Below, in pieces: positions 43,375 to 55,300 of a stretch of 64,000 nt of DNA. Below the pieces are notes generated by a model. That model had not been told where the DNA came from, did not search any database, and saw only the letters and a program-made list of their open reading frames with translations. The stretch covers positions 682,001-746,000 of the forward strand of contig WUJK01000013.1 in assembly GCA_011317545.1 (NCBI GenBank), written 5' to 3'. Source of the DNA: Coniella vitis (Eukaryota; Ascomycota; Sordariomycetes; Diaporthales; Schizoparmaceae). The first letter of the stretch is position 1. Each line of letters begins with the position of its first letter. A program made the position numbers and the translations under genes.

Positions 43375-45456
43375 GGAAGATTTAGTTCCTATAGTTGAAG
43401 CCTACAATCCAACGACAATCATCCTGAAGACGACATTGGAGACATCTCAATCACTGCCCAAACGGACACTAGCACTGGCAGTACGATCAGTGTGCCCGAA
43501 TGCAAATTTGCATTTCAACTTGATTACGTACGCTATCTTGGCGACTTTCTGGTGCATTCACTAGCGTCACCTGCCAACGAGTAACGCCAACACGTAAACC
43601 AAAGGCATTGGATATCTGATGTGCATTAAAGGCAGGAGCGCAGGTTAGTGTCATTGAGTCGTGGCTATCTCCGGGCAAAGTGGTGGATAATTTGCTAACA
43701 AGGACAGGCGACTATCTTATCAAGTATCGACATGCATTAAGGAGATTTTCCTCTGGTATTGGTCCTTAGTTGAGCATAAGACGTTGATTTTGAATATGAG
43801 TTTGCTTGCATGTGAAGTTCACCATTGTCGATCAGAGGTATGTACTGGAGAAACTGGCAAGACTATAGCTGTCGAGTGGCCCCATATCTATTCTGGCCAC
43901 TGAAACAACACTCTTCTCTTGAGGTTTGAAATTTGATATATTGATTCAACTGTATTCGGACCCTTTTGCAGTAGTCATGAAGCCTGTCTTGCTTTTTGAT
44001 GCTTTGAATATATGGATATCTACGATGATGCGCCTCTTCAACTTATATGCACCTGTGTAACTCGCAAGTCACGATTTTCCGCCTAGCACCCCTCTACGCA
44101 CGGTGACCGGAGCGTCGGCAAGTGCTAAAAATACAATCCAACCCCAGTCCAGTGCTTGTGAGGAGTTCCACCCCCAGCCACCGGCTGCGAGGATGCAGGC
44201 AGTCGTGGAAAGTGGCACTTGGGATTGGCGGGCGTTTGCTGCAGCAAGCACCGCATGGTAAAGTACCACGTACATACTATAGTCCAGGCCTGGCTGACGT
44301 TGCGATGTGGTTGTCTTGCAGTGGCTGGGCTGGGGCTGGGCTGGGCTGGTCTGGATCAAAGTCAGGCGTTGTAAATGCCAATGGTAGTACAGAAAGAAAA
44401 TCGATCCTTTCTTCCTTTTTACCATTTTTTTTCCCACCTGCCCATTTCGACGGGAAACGAGGCAAGACGAGATTGTCGGGATCCATCTTTCGCTCTGCAA
44501 CATCTTTTGCAATTTGCTCTTCACCAGCGAACATTTCACTCGTTCGACGGTTCGTACGCCGTACCTGATCGGTACCTTGGGCCCGACGCAAACCGCAACC
44601 CCCCACCCCCCCCCGGGGGCGCGCCGCCTGATTATTCACGACGAAACGTTGACGCGACTTCGCAAACGGGTTGAAGGGACAGTACAAACGACGGAAGGCT
44701 TTTCGCGTTGCGATTTATTTCACGGTTCGCTGCGTCGGCGAAAAGTAAACAGGGATCGACAAACGCCGTGTCTTGCGACGAATATTCTCAAAAAGGCGAC
44801 AACCATTTAGTCACGCTGATGTCTGGCATCGAGTAACTGGCTTCCGCTCTACTTCTTGCCCATTTTGCGCTTCCACCTCAAGTGCCCCCGACAAGCCGAC
44901 TCCAAGTGAGAACGAACGAGACGCGCGCGATTAACTTCCATCTGGCAAATGAACAAACGAGCGAGCGAGCAATAGAAAGACAAGGTCGGTTTTTTTTGCG
45001 CTCCAGTTCACACTACTCGCGAATCTCGGTGACGACGACGACAACGATCCTTGCGTTTGGGAAAGCGCAATCGAAATCGAAAACCGGCGAAGTCGTTGAG
45101 ATCTACGCGCGGCGTTTTTGGCGATTGAATTCTTGACATTTGAGATTGAAAAGAACAGACGACTGCGCCCGTGCCGGTGCCGGTGGTAAGGGATTTGTCA
45201 ATTGTTTGGTGGCTGGGCTGGGTGGGCGGCGTTGGCAATCTGATCCCCGTTCGCGTCGCAGGGAACCTCGGTCGAGGCCGCAATCGCAACGCGCGACTTT
45301 GAACCAATCCAGGGAAGTTTGTTCAGCATTGAATACAAGCAAAAACTCGTCCAAGAAGAAAAGGGAGGGGCCATCAATTCGGATAAAAACGGTCAAAGAG
45401 AAGCAGGCGCTTTTCCGCCAAAGGAACGCTCGAAATCGCAGAGCCCAAAACACACA
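43375..45456. other. Intergenic region, long 5' flank of the four-TM gene
   Basis: About 2.1 kb. GGCTG-type repeats lie near 44,322-44,352 and a C/G-homopolymer stretch near 44,601-44,622. No domain-bearing frame; the right part is probably promoter and 5' UTR of the membrane-protein gene. Confidence 0.5.
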
Positions 45457-46201
45457 ATGCCTACCGATTCCATGACAGAGAGCTCGGTTGTGTACGAGCG
45501 GCGCGTTGAGCGCCTGCACAAGTACCACTGGCCCGCAATCCAGCTCAACATCTGGATGCTCTTTATGCTCGTTGCGTCTTGTGCAATCATGGGTATTTTT
45601 GCGAGTTTTGTGCAGACGCAGGGGCAGTTATTATTAGGTGTGCCGTGGTAAGCTTTTGTTTTGTTGTTTTTCCTCCTCTTTTTTTCCTGTCTTTTTTTTC
45701 GGCTCGAAGACGCCGAAAGCCCTCCTCCCTCCACCATTTGCGCCCCTTCTCCCTTCCTTTTTAATCTACAGAAATGATGCCCAGGCTAAATCAAACATTG
45801 TGTGCGCACAACCTCACACATATAGGTACTTCCCCTACTTCATCACCGTCGCAGCCCTGACCATCCTCTTCATCTGGCTCATGCTCTGGCTCATTTTCCA
45901 GCGCCGCCTGCTGCCCTCCATCGTCATGATTGGCGGGTTCATGCTCTTTGTGCTCTGGCTCGTGGGGCTCATTGTCGTGTCGGTGGAACTGTGGGGCCCG
46001 ACGGGCAGCGTGGCCAGCGTGTGCAACACCGAGGTCTTCAACAAGAACCCGACGGGGCAGACGCTGCAGACGCTCGCATGGCTGCAGCAGCGGAGTATTT
46101 GCCAGAGTTGGCAGGCCGTCTTTGCGCTGGCGCTCGTGGGCGCGATTTTCTTGCTGTGGATTATGGTTATGGCGTATCAGGTTTTTGCCATGGATCGGTG
46201 A
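45457..46201 (+). CDS. Four-transmembrane, MARVEL-like membrane protein
   Basis: 188 residues from two exons, 45457-45647 and 45826-46201; the 178-nt intron must end at the tatag before 45826, since the earlier acceptor would make TGA. Four hydrophobic helices are visible: about residues 26-50 (IWMLFMLVASCAIMGIF), 65-88 (FITVAALTILFIWLMLW), 92-118 (VMIGGFMLFVLWLVGLIVV) and 158-182 (VFALALVGAIFLLWIMV). Two Cys (SVCNTE and SICQSW) in the loop between helices 3 and 4 suit a disulfide. Topology and size resemble MARVEL-type fungal proteins, but I see no decisive signature. A role in membrane organisation would be inference. Confidence 0.8.
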
Positions 46202-46737
46202 TTGCGGCGTGGGATGGTTGGGGTGTGGTGGTGAGAGGGGAAGAGGGAGTTTAAAGAAAATCTTTGGTGTACAGAATATTCTTTCGAGTCGAGTGTTTTT
46301 TTTTCTTTCTTTGATTGCGTCTTACACGTATTTTTATTTCGTTTATATGGGTCCATGATAACTCTGGGTTATTGGTTTAAGGCCAAGAAGGTGACGATTT
46401 GGTCTAAGAATGGGTGACGAGCGAAAAGGGGACAAGAATTTGATGGATTACATCGTCATGGTTGATACCAAGACTTCGCTCAGGCAGATCACCAATGAAC
46501 GCGGAAACAAATGGACTTGAAGTGCACAATTAAAAATATATCAGAAGCGAGTAGGAACAGTGTACAAGCAATGCGTCTCGTCGTCTAACGCATTATCATA
46601 TTTGGTATCAATACCTATAGGTTTACCGTCCCTTCCATCCATTCCAGCCCGGGGATTTCGTGCCCCAAAATCGTCCCACAAAAAAAAGGGAAAAAAGTCC
46701 TCATCCGTCATCATATCGTATCGTTGCCAGCATGCGT
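46202..46737. other. Convergent intergenic gap
   Basis: About 540 bp between convergent genes; T-rich stretches near 46,296-46,305 and an A run near 46,680 are likely 3'-end signals. No gene seen. Confidence 0.5.
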
Positions 46738-47110
46738 CTAGTTGGAAATCTTTGGGTTGACCTGCTTGCCGGTGGCCTTCTCGTACAGGCCACGGGCGCC
46801 GTCGGTGATCTTCTCAGAGGTGTTGCGGTCGAGAGGGTGGCCTGCTTTCTTGGCGCCCATGTCGAAGGCTGTGCGTTATGGGTAGAAGGCATTGTCAGTC
46901 TTGTGGCCATCATTGTTTGGAGAGGCGTACCGACGCAACATGTAGTAGTTGCAGGCAGGAAATGAGGCTATCAGGTGCTGAATGAGTGAGAGACGACGGT
47001 TACTCACCCTTGTCGAGGTAGTCCTCCTTTTGCGCACCGCCAGCCTGTTGCTGGGGAGCGGCAGCGCCGGTGTTACCGGAGGAGCTGAAGGCGTTCTTGA
47101 GTTGATCCAT
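46738..47110 (-). CDS. Small hydrophilic fungal protein, 77 residues, function unknown
   Basis: Two exons, 47008-47110 and 46738-46868, with a 139-nt intron (gtgagt donor, cgcacag acceptor). The sequence begins MDQLKNAFSSSGNTG, passes a Gln/Ala/Gly stretch and ends with GAKKAGHPLDRNTSEKITDG and GLYEKATGKQV. I recognise the general type: short, charged, probably disordered proteins widespread in filamentous fungi and sometimes seen in stress or conidial sets. No catalytic motif, signal peptide or membrane segment is present. The second exon holds the conserved-looking part, so the splice is well supported. Confidence 0.75.
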
Positions 47111-47981
47111 TATAGGAGTTTTTGGATGAATGTGGCTTGAGATGAGTTGGGTTGGACTGAATTGCTTGGCTGTAGGTAGAGTTTGATGTTTGTAGTTGGA
47201 GAGTTCAGTGTGGATGGCCAAATATCAAGGGACCAACAGGCTGTGATATATATATGTCTGTGGACTTCCTTCGGCAGTTGAGAGCTGGCGGTTGGCTGTT
47301 GGCTGGTCTCGTTCCCGAACGGGCTGAGAAAGCCACTGACATGATTCAATCGCAGCCATTACATCACCGGTGACCGCGTGCCTGGGGTTTCGGTCGATGC
47401 TTGGTCTTACTGGCGGGGTCCGCTCAAGTTCTCTTGTGCTAAGGCCTTTCTTGGCTGGAATTGCACGCTCAACAAGGCCACCAAGAGTCTTGGCAGTGGG
47501 AGAAAGCTTGGTTTTTGGCTTCGACAATGCTGCTTACTATTGCATGTTTGTATCGCAGGCCTGGCTGGGGAAGGGGCCAGGGAAGGGCGATGCCTGCTGC
47601 GGGTGGTTTGGGGGGTGGAAACGGGCCTAAGCTTAGTTGGGCTTGGACCCTGCAGATCGGCTCGCTACGTCATAGCATCTTTACAGAGGACTGCGTATAC
47701 ATAGTATGACCAGAGTACGTACCCAGGCAGGTACCTCTGTATATGGTAATGGGTGGGTTGCGTGGGGATAAGGGGTTTGATGGGGTTGATGATACAGAGG
47801 GTGAGGAGATTCCAGTGCATGAATAAGCAAATAGTGAGATTTGGGTGATGGATGAGTCCCAAGGATGTGCGTAAATGGGGTGGTGAACCCCCGTCTCATG
47901 TTCTTCTGCCTGCCTTTCCTCTTGCGTCACCAAGATGAAGCTATTCCCAGCCTTGCAGCTTAGCCGGCCTCATCGACGGCT
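47111..47981. other. Intergenic region, no gene seen
   Basis: About 870 bp between the start of the small-protein gene and the 3' end of the amidohydrolase. Frames on both strands are short and overlapping; no domain. Confidence 0.5.
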
Positions 47982-49583
47982 TCACTCAAGACACTCTTGT
48001 GCTGGGTATACATCCACTGGCAACCGAGACCACCTGCTGGTATACACCCGCCCCTCTTTCATCACCGCCAAAAGATGCTCTTCCGGCCTCTCCAGCACCA
48101 TAACATCCTCCATCGGGTTTGCATTCAACACCAGCAAATCAGCCACAAACCCTTCCTCCACCCGCCCCAGCCTGTCTTCCTGGCCCAGCATCCTCGCCGG
48201 ATTCACCGTCGCATGCCGCAGCACTTCGTCGTCGGGGAGCACCCGCGCCCGTAGCCCAAACTCCCCCAGCTGCTCCCCCCCGAGCAAGCCCAGCAAGTCA
48301 CTGCCCAGACACATGGTCACGCCCGCCGCGTGCGCCACCTGGACACTCTCCAGCCCAGCGCGCAGCACGGCCTCGTTCTTGGCGCGGTTCGCAGCCGGCA
48401 AGAACGCCGCGTACTTGGGATCCGCCATGGCTTGGTACGTCACCAGCGTCGGCGTCAAATACACCCCCCGCTCCGCCAACAGCCGCGCCGTCGCCACGTC
48501 CAGGAAGTTGCCGTGCTCGATGCCCCGGACACCGGCCTCCACGGCACGCCGAATCGCGTTCGGCGTGTACGCGTGCGCCGTGGCAAAGGTATCCGCCGCT
48601 TCGGCCACTTGCACCGCGGCGCGCATCTCGTCCGCCGTGTACTGCACGCTGCCGAGCTTGTCCGTCGGCGAGGCCACCCCGCCGCCGGCCATGAGTTTGA
48701 TGAAATCCGCGCCTTGCCGGAGCTGGCTGCGTGCTGCCTCGAGCACAGCGGGCACGCCGTCGGCCACAATGCTGAGTGTTGCGGTTCCGTCGTTCCCGCC
48801 ACCACCACCACCACAACAACCACCGCCCCCAGCAGCTGGATCGTAAGCTCGCCTGCGGTCTCCATGTCCGCCCGTCTGGCTCAGCGCGTGGCCTGCGATG
48901 AACAGCCGCGGGCCCGCAAAGACACCCTCCGCAATCGCCTCCTTGAGCGCAAGGGATGCACCCCCGCAGTCGCGGGCTGTGGTGAAGCCGCGCTCGAGCA
49001 TCGCGCGCGCCCAGAACGGCTGCCGGAGAAGAGACACGTCCCCCGGTACGGCTATGGTAGATTGCAGATCTGGCTCGCCGGGGACAGAAGTCAGGTGCAC
49101 GTGCGCGTCGATGAGCCCCGGACAGAGGTATTTGCCCGTGCAGTTGATGTAGACGTAGTCCGTATTGCTGTCATCCTTGTTGCACAGCGGGACGGCGGCA
49201 GCGGAATCGTCGTCGGTGCGGGTGGGCTGGAGCGAGGCGATGGTTCCATTGGCGAGTTTGACAGTGTAGTTGTAGTGGACTGTGCCGCGCAAGGTGTCGA
49301 CTACGTTGATCCCCACAAGGCAATACGAGCGTGGGCGGGCGGGGGGGAGCCAGGGCTTGGTGATTGATTCTGGGATGCCGCTGCTGAGTGTATTGTTTGT
49401 GGTGAACTTCGTGGTGGTGGTGTTGTTGGTAAGACTGAAGTCGGAGGGCCCCGCTTGCTGGAAGTGCGACGGATGGCGAGTTCTCATGGTTGATATAATC
49501 ACCACGGCTACTTGTGGCACAGCTTGTGGATAGTGAGGTGTGGAATCTTCAAAAGATTGCAGGAGAATGAGGCAATGCCGCAA
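47982..49583 (-). CDS. Metal-dependent amidohydrolase (imidazolonepropionase/ochratoxinase-like)
   Basis: Single exon, 533 codons from the first ATG; an internal Met (MRTRHPSHF, codon 33) is a possible start. The amidohydrolase TIM barrel is marked by CPGLIDAHVHLT (~150-161, two metal His), the FIKLMAGGG strand with the bridging Lys (~270), THAYT-like AHAYTPNAIRRA, GIEHGNF (~354), and CLGSDLLG with the metal Asp (~428). The end (NPARMLGQEDRLGRVEEGFVADL) is the usual second-sandwich sequence. The family includes prolidase-like carboxypeptidases and fungal ochratoxinase, so it probably hydrolyses an amide or peptide; the substrate is not predictable. A Gly/Cys/Gly insert of about 14 residues after the HALSQTGGHGD block is unusual. 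The N-terminal Thr/Asn-rich leader lacks a clear signal peptide. Confidence 0.88.
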   Translation of the reverse strand: MRHCLILLQSFEDSTPHYPQAVPQVAVVIISTMRTRHPSHFQQAGPSDFSLTNNTTTTKFTTNNTLSSGIPESITKPWLPPARPRSYCLVGINVVDTLRGTVHYNYTVKLANGTIASLQPTRTDDDSAAAVPLCNKDDSNTDYVYINCTGKYLCPGLIDAHVHLTSVPGEPDLQSTIAVPGDVSLLRQPFWARAMLERGFTTARDCGGASLALKEAIAEGVFAGPRLFIAGHALSQTGGHGDRRRAYDPAAGGGGCCGGGGGGNDGTATLSIVADGVPAVLEAARSQLRQGADFIKLMAGGGVASPTDKLGSVQYTADEMRAAVQVAEAADTFATAHAYTPNAIRRAVEAGVRGIEHGNFLDVATARLLAERGVYLTPTLVTYQAMADPKYAAFLPAANRAKNEAVLRAGLESVQVAHAAGVTMCLGSDLLGLLGGEQLGEFGLRARVLPDDEVLRHATVNPARMLGQEDRLGRVEEGFVADLLVLNANPMEDVMVLERPEEHLLAVMKEGRVYTSRWSRLPVDVYPAQECLE

Positions 49584-49962
49584 TAAAGGCTCCTATGTGA
49601 AGGTAGGCAGGTTTACAGAGGTAGGAGAGTGACTGATATCTGCTGGCTTTGTGGAGGAGATATATAGATTTGCGACCAAGCATATAAACGCTGATCCGGC
49701 ACACCCACAGGAAGACGATGCCGGAAGGCCGGATATGAATGACAACAGCACCTATTGATAACATTAAATCTGTGATCTCAAACTCATCCCAAGCAAAGAT
49801 AGAAAAATCGCGAAATGGACTTCTGTGCACCAGAGAAGCCAATAACGAATATATAATATATATATCATGCCGGCGTTGGCATGTAAAGCCAGCTGGATGA
49901 TCAATTCCAGATATCAGATTAGCGATAGTGCTGAATATCAGGTTAGGCATATGGATGTGAGC
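49584..49962. other. Short intergenic gap
   Basis: About 380 bp, AT-rich near 49,850-49,866 (tatataatatatatatca), between the amidohydrolase start and the 3' end of the next gene on the same strand. Probably one terminator and one promoter. Confidence 0.5.
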
Positions 49963-51110
49963 TCAACTCTCGCCGAGCTTGTCAGATATACCGACTGCGC
50001 CGCCTTTCAGGGAACCGACAATATCTTCGGGGTGGTAGTTGGAGCCTGGCAGCCTCTGCTCACTGTCGTGCCACGGCGGGGCCATCTTCCAGAACCCTAC
50101 TGGCCCCCATAAATCCTCCCACCACGACCTCTCTAGCAAGTCTGTTGGCACAGGTGGCACAACAATTCCGCGGCCCGTCACTTCGCGCTCCAGCCACGGC
50201 TTGAGCTGTTCAAACAAGAACACCCCGATGGATAGCTCACCCAAGCCTTTAAGCGCACACAGCGCCGTAGTAATGTCCACATAAAACTCGTATATCCATT
50301 TGTACTGTTCCAGTTCCTCCTTGATGATGAGCACATCTTGCTCATCTTCGGGCAACATGCCCATATCGGGGTCTGTGAGGAAATACGCGTCTTCGAACAC
50401 CTCGACATTGAGATGCAGCTGTGACGCCTGCGTGTTGGCGGCCAGCCATGCGACTACGGTGCGCCACTGTGCGAGGACGTCCTGCTTGGCAAGCTGTGGG
50501 CCAGGCGTTGAGTTCTTTGCAAGCATGTCGAACTGCGTTCGCGTGTGCTGGGCGTCCGAAGGAATCCAGGCGGTGCACTGAGCCTGGCTGATGGTGATTT
50601 CAAGGTGGCGGCACGCTGGGCTGACATTGCCGCGGCCGTCACGGGGGAAGATTTGACCAAGAACGGACAGTACGTCGACGAAAGAAGCGCAATGTAACAT
50701 GAAACGAGCGTTGGGAAAGAAGACTGCTTGGGCCTCTGTACGCATCAAGCGGTCGACGCTGAAGAGGGCGGTGGGTATGATGCGGCATCTACAGGGAGGA
50801 GAATGTGTGCGATGGGCGCGGGGGGACGGGCTGGCGGGTGTTTTGTCTGTTTGTTAGTGGGTAGGAACTTGCCCAAGCCAAGTGATGGGCACGCAAAATC
50901 TACACACCACAGCTGGAGCGCGGGGACATGGCGATGCGTGGGACCATGCTCGCCCCGTGCGGCACAGGGCACAATACGCAAGTATGTGAATCGAAACTCG
51001 TAGCCGCCTGTTTCTGCAGGGCCGAGATGCGTATAGTTGAGGATGGCCAGACGAAGTTCTGCCGGCAGGGAGCGAAAGTTGGCTGGTGGATGGCTGGGCC
51101 TGGCGTCCAT
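49963..51110 (-). CDS. Protein of unknown function with an F-box-like LPAELRLAIL start
   Basis: Two exons, 50893-51110 and 49963-50788, give about 347 residues. The first begins MDARPSHPPANF and contains FRSLPAELRLAILNYT, a leucine-rich helix like the beginning of F-box-related fungal proteins. The second starts CRIIPTALFSVDRLMRTEAQAVFF, which by pattern follows directly in many uncharacterised fungal proteins of this type. The acceptor (ccctgtag) is strong. The donor is uncertain: gtgccc at 50892 keeps the phase, and gttcct ~24 nt downstream would also. An in-frame ATG at 51197 could lengthen the N-terminus. No enzyme motif is visible. Substrate adaptor for ubiquitin ligation is possible, not shown. 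Confidence 0.7.
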
Positions 51111-52389
51111 GGTCACTGGTGGCAGCAGGTTCTTGGACCTGGAGGCTATTCCCAGGCCCGCAATTGCAGGCAGAGTACTATGATGGGAAAATAACAAATG
51201 GGCTGGGAGGACTCCCAGGGTTGCACTCCTTCCTTCTGTTAATGCCTACCTAGCTAGGCACTTAGACAGGCAGTGCTTATCTAAGAATAAGGAAGGCATA
51301 GTACATTGAATCGATACCTAGCTACTTGGAGTTGATAGGTCAGCAATCCATACTGCTATAACAGGTCTCCTACTTCATCAGCCTCAACGTTCACTTCAAA
51401 AAAGTCGCGTGGAGACAGGCTAAGCCGGGGCAGTTCCAGAGATCGGGTCGATCAATACCATGGTGTATTGATGGGGTGCCAAAGAGGTCGAAACAGGAAC
51501 CGTACTCAGTCTGGCGAACGGTCCGATTTATCCTGCAAGAAAGCCCAACTTTTGATGGGAAAAGAGCCAATATCCATCTTGGGCTGCCATTTGCCAGTTG
51601 CTCTTACTCGTAATTGCCGAATGCGCATTGATGCCCGTAAAAGTTGGTTCCCCTGGGCCTTGTTATATGATGATGCATGGTACTCCGTACTATGCTTTAC
51701 TCCATCTAGATGGCAGTGGAGTGCTGTGCCAGGTGCGCGAGGGTGCCTGTGTGAGGTACCTAGATGCTTGTACCTTGCAGGAGTACCTACCTACCCCTGG
51801 CAGCCCTGGCAGTCCTGGCCACTGGCACCCCTAGCCTGCATAAGTACCTAGGTATCTGCTAGATGCCCCAGCAGCTTTCGTCAAGCTGCAGCACAGCAGC
51901 GGGCATGTGCTTCTTTGTCACCAACCACTCATTGCCTGGTCAACAACAACAACGCCCACAATTCGGATCGCTCCCAACACACACCATCACGCCGCTCCCT
52001 CTCCCTAACGGTGATCCTTCCACAGCATCTACGGAGCCGCTAACAGTCGACCCCCGAGACCAAAGAGACAATACCATCTTAAATCCCATCCAGCAGTTCG
52101 CACACGCCCCCTGAGCAGCCAGCAGCTCCCTGAACCAGCGCGAGACCAGCCGAGATCACCACGGACACACACGGTTCCCTTTGCGCACCAAGGACCCCCT
52201 GCCCAACCCCCTCTGGCACACCCTTCTATCTCAAGCCCGTACGAACGAACAGCGAATAGACCCTGCGTCACCGCACGGAACCGTCCCCAACGACGCAAAG
52301 GCGCCCACGCGCCTATCGGGCGGGACAAAACATATGTCCAAAGGCCGCTCTGCGCAAGATTCACACGGCAGCGAGACAACTTGCCCAAG
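51111..52389. other. Divergent intergenic region with repeated TACCTA motifs
   Basis: About 1.3 kb upstream of the CM1 protein gene. Motifs of the type TACCTA / TACCTAGGTA recur (near 51,246, 51,316, 51,758, 51,784 and 51,845). The last ~350 bp are C-rich with CAA repeats, typical of a fungal 5' leader. No gene seen. Confidence 0.5.
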
Positions 52390-55300
52390 ATGGATGATAG
52401 CGGCGACCTCTCTGACATTGCTGCTGTGGCTGCTTCGAGGCCTCTGCCCCCGTCGTCCTCGACCAACACACTTCCGAGCAACGCCCCCGAAGACGACGAC
52501 CTCGACTACGAACACCTTGAGCGCCACTCCTCGCGCCCACTTACCGCACACCGCGTCCAAGACCATGATCCACCCTCTGAGGAAGAATGGCCGGATCATC
52601 TCGATGAAGATGGCCAAGAACATGACGTGCCCACGCCGACCCACGAGTTCGAATTCGACCCTCCAGCCAGGCTCAATACTGCCACGATCCCCGACTTGAG
52701 ACCACCAACCGCTACACAACGTCAGCAACAGCAGCAACAGCAACAAGATGTAGACACAGACGAGGCACCCTCCACAGGAGATCGCACTCCTTACGAGGGC
52801 GCCAGCTATTTTCCTCCCCACGACCCCAACGATTCGTACACAGCGCATGCGGTGCGAGACCGTCTCCAGGACGTGGAATCCAGCTTCGTGTCGCCAGTCT
52901 CTCCGCTGCCAACAATCAACTCGGCAGGCTTTGACGACACTTTTATATTTGACTCGCCCTCCAAGCCCCCCAAGTCGGGCCCTCCTTCCTCGACCAAATC
53001 CGTGAGCCCCATGCCCCATACTGCGCGACAAGACGAGTCCTCGCTACCCAAGATGGCCCCGCTCCGTCAAGACACAAACAAGAGTCCACTCTCAAGACGA
53101 GAAGCCGATTCCGAATCACAAAGTACCAATACTCGAGCCAACACCTCTGCGCTTGAGGCGTTTTCATCCCCGCCCCCTGCTCTCACGAATTCCAGAGCCA
53201 TGTCGAGACAGAGCAATGCCCAAAGCGAATCACCCCAAAACAACGATGCTTTGCCGGACAATGGTGGTCACTCACCAGAAGAGCACAGAAAACCTACGAA
53301 TGACGACAGCCTGCACGCCAGCACCGCCCTCCCGCCGCCCTCCATGACCCTTCCCTATCGGACACGAGAGCAGACCATACCCACGATCAATGTTGACGCA
53401 GCAGGGAATACACCTGGCAATAACTTCAAGAGTGGGAATCGACCAACATATCTACGCAGTCGTATGTCGAGTCATCGATCCTCTGACTCCGATTTTGCCC
53501 CAGGAGACGTGGAAAGTGACGCTACCATTGGCACAGCTGATCTTCGCGCGGACTATGCGCTGCAGTCTGGAGGTGCTGTGCCAACGATCAACATGTCTCG
53601 TAATAGTAGCGTGAGCAATATGATCACGCGGCAAATCAGCATGGGCAGTATGGTATCGGACTTTCGCGAGGACTCGACGGGGCGTATAGGCCTCGAGCCT
53701 CTGGAGCCATTGAACGAGGACGACGATATCCCCTTTGCGTCCGAGCAGCTCAAGACACCAAGAGGTCCCAGGCAGTCCTTAACCGAGCCAACCGACACGG
53801 TGATTGCAAGACACGTTAGGAACGTACAGGTGCCAGAGTCTTTGGCTAGGGAATACAAGACAAAGAGCGGCCTAGTGACCCCCAGAAGGAAAACGTCCGA
53901 AGTCAACTTGAATGCCAGTGCCAGCAGCAATCGCACCGGTAAGAACCTGACTCTCAAGGAGCAAAGCAGCACCATTGAGCGCTTGTCCAAGGAAAACTTT
54001 GACCTCAAGCTCAAGGTCATGTTTCTAAGCGACCGACTCGACAAGCTCTCTGAAGAAGGTATTAAGGAAATGATCTCGGAGAATGTCGAGCTTAAGACGA
54101 GTCTGGCCGTTCTTCAGCGCGACAACAAGGTTCTACGCCGCCGTGTCAAGGAGTTGGAGAAAAAGGTGAAGGACGACGATGAGCGGCCTGGAACGGCAAA
54201 AAGCGGCGCGTCCTCAACTGGCCAGACGGCAGGTGATTATGAGCAGCAGGCTGCCAATGAAGAGGAGCTGCTCTACCTGCGCGAGCGGGTCGAAGAGTGC
54301 ATTGCGGAAATTGAGCGTCTAAGGCAGGAGAACCTCGGTAAGGAGGCAGAGAAGCGACGCATGGCCGAGGTGGTAAAGAGTTTGCAGACGCTTAATGAGA
54401 GTCGTATGGGAGAATCACTCGGCCAGGACGACGAGACTGAAGTATGGAGAGAGCTCTACTCCCAAGAGTCACTGCGTAGGGAGCAGGCAGAAGACGACAA
54501 CCAGAGAGTCGGCGACGAGAATAAGAGACTACGCGACGAGGTCTTTCGTCTCAAGCAAGAAATGGCCAACAACACAACCAGCTCGGGAGGCAACTTGACC
54601 GGAAGTGGCATGCATCATACAACAAACATTTACAACATATCACGAAAACCCAGAGGTGAATCGCCCTCGCGGTCCAAATCGAGAATGTCTGAGTCGGAGA
54701 CCATGACGAATACCATGAGCGTGAGTGTCACGCTTGTGGAAGAGCTGCGTCGTGAAAGCGAGCAGTTACGACATGAGAATGCTGAGCTGAGGCGCGAGGT
54801 GGGGGCGCAGACCTCCATGTTAACGTCGAGAAATCGAGAAAAAGAGAGGCTCTACCAGGAGATTGAGGATCTGAAAATGGCACAGCGTCGTAGTGGTACG
54901 GCAGGATCAACACTGGACAGTATTCTCGAGCGCTCCGCGTCTCGCTCTGGAATTCACGACCGGCCCATGTCGCGTGGGAGCCAAGTCACCCGTACGGCCA
55001 CGCTCGACGAAGATCCGGAACGGGAAGAGCTGGAGAATAAGCTAGCCGAACTGCGTGACAAGCTCAATGCCGCAAAGATGCAGAACCAAGACCTGCAGCA
55101 GGAACTCAATGCATATGTGGAAGAATATGAAGCAGAAGGAGAGGCCAGAAAAGAGGTGGAAGCGGCGGCCCTGCAAATGCAAGAAGAACTCGAAGCCCTC
55201 CAAAATGACCTTATGGGACTGCAGCAAGAGCGAGACGAGCTTTTGCAGGAGAACACGAGCATGGACCAAGAATTCAGCAACCTTCGGACCGAAGCTCAGG

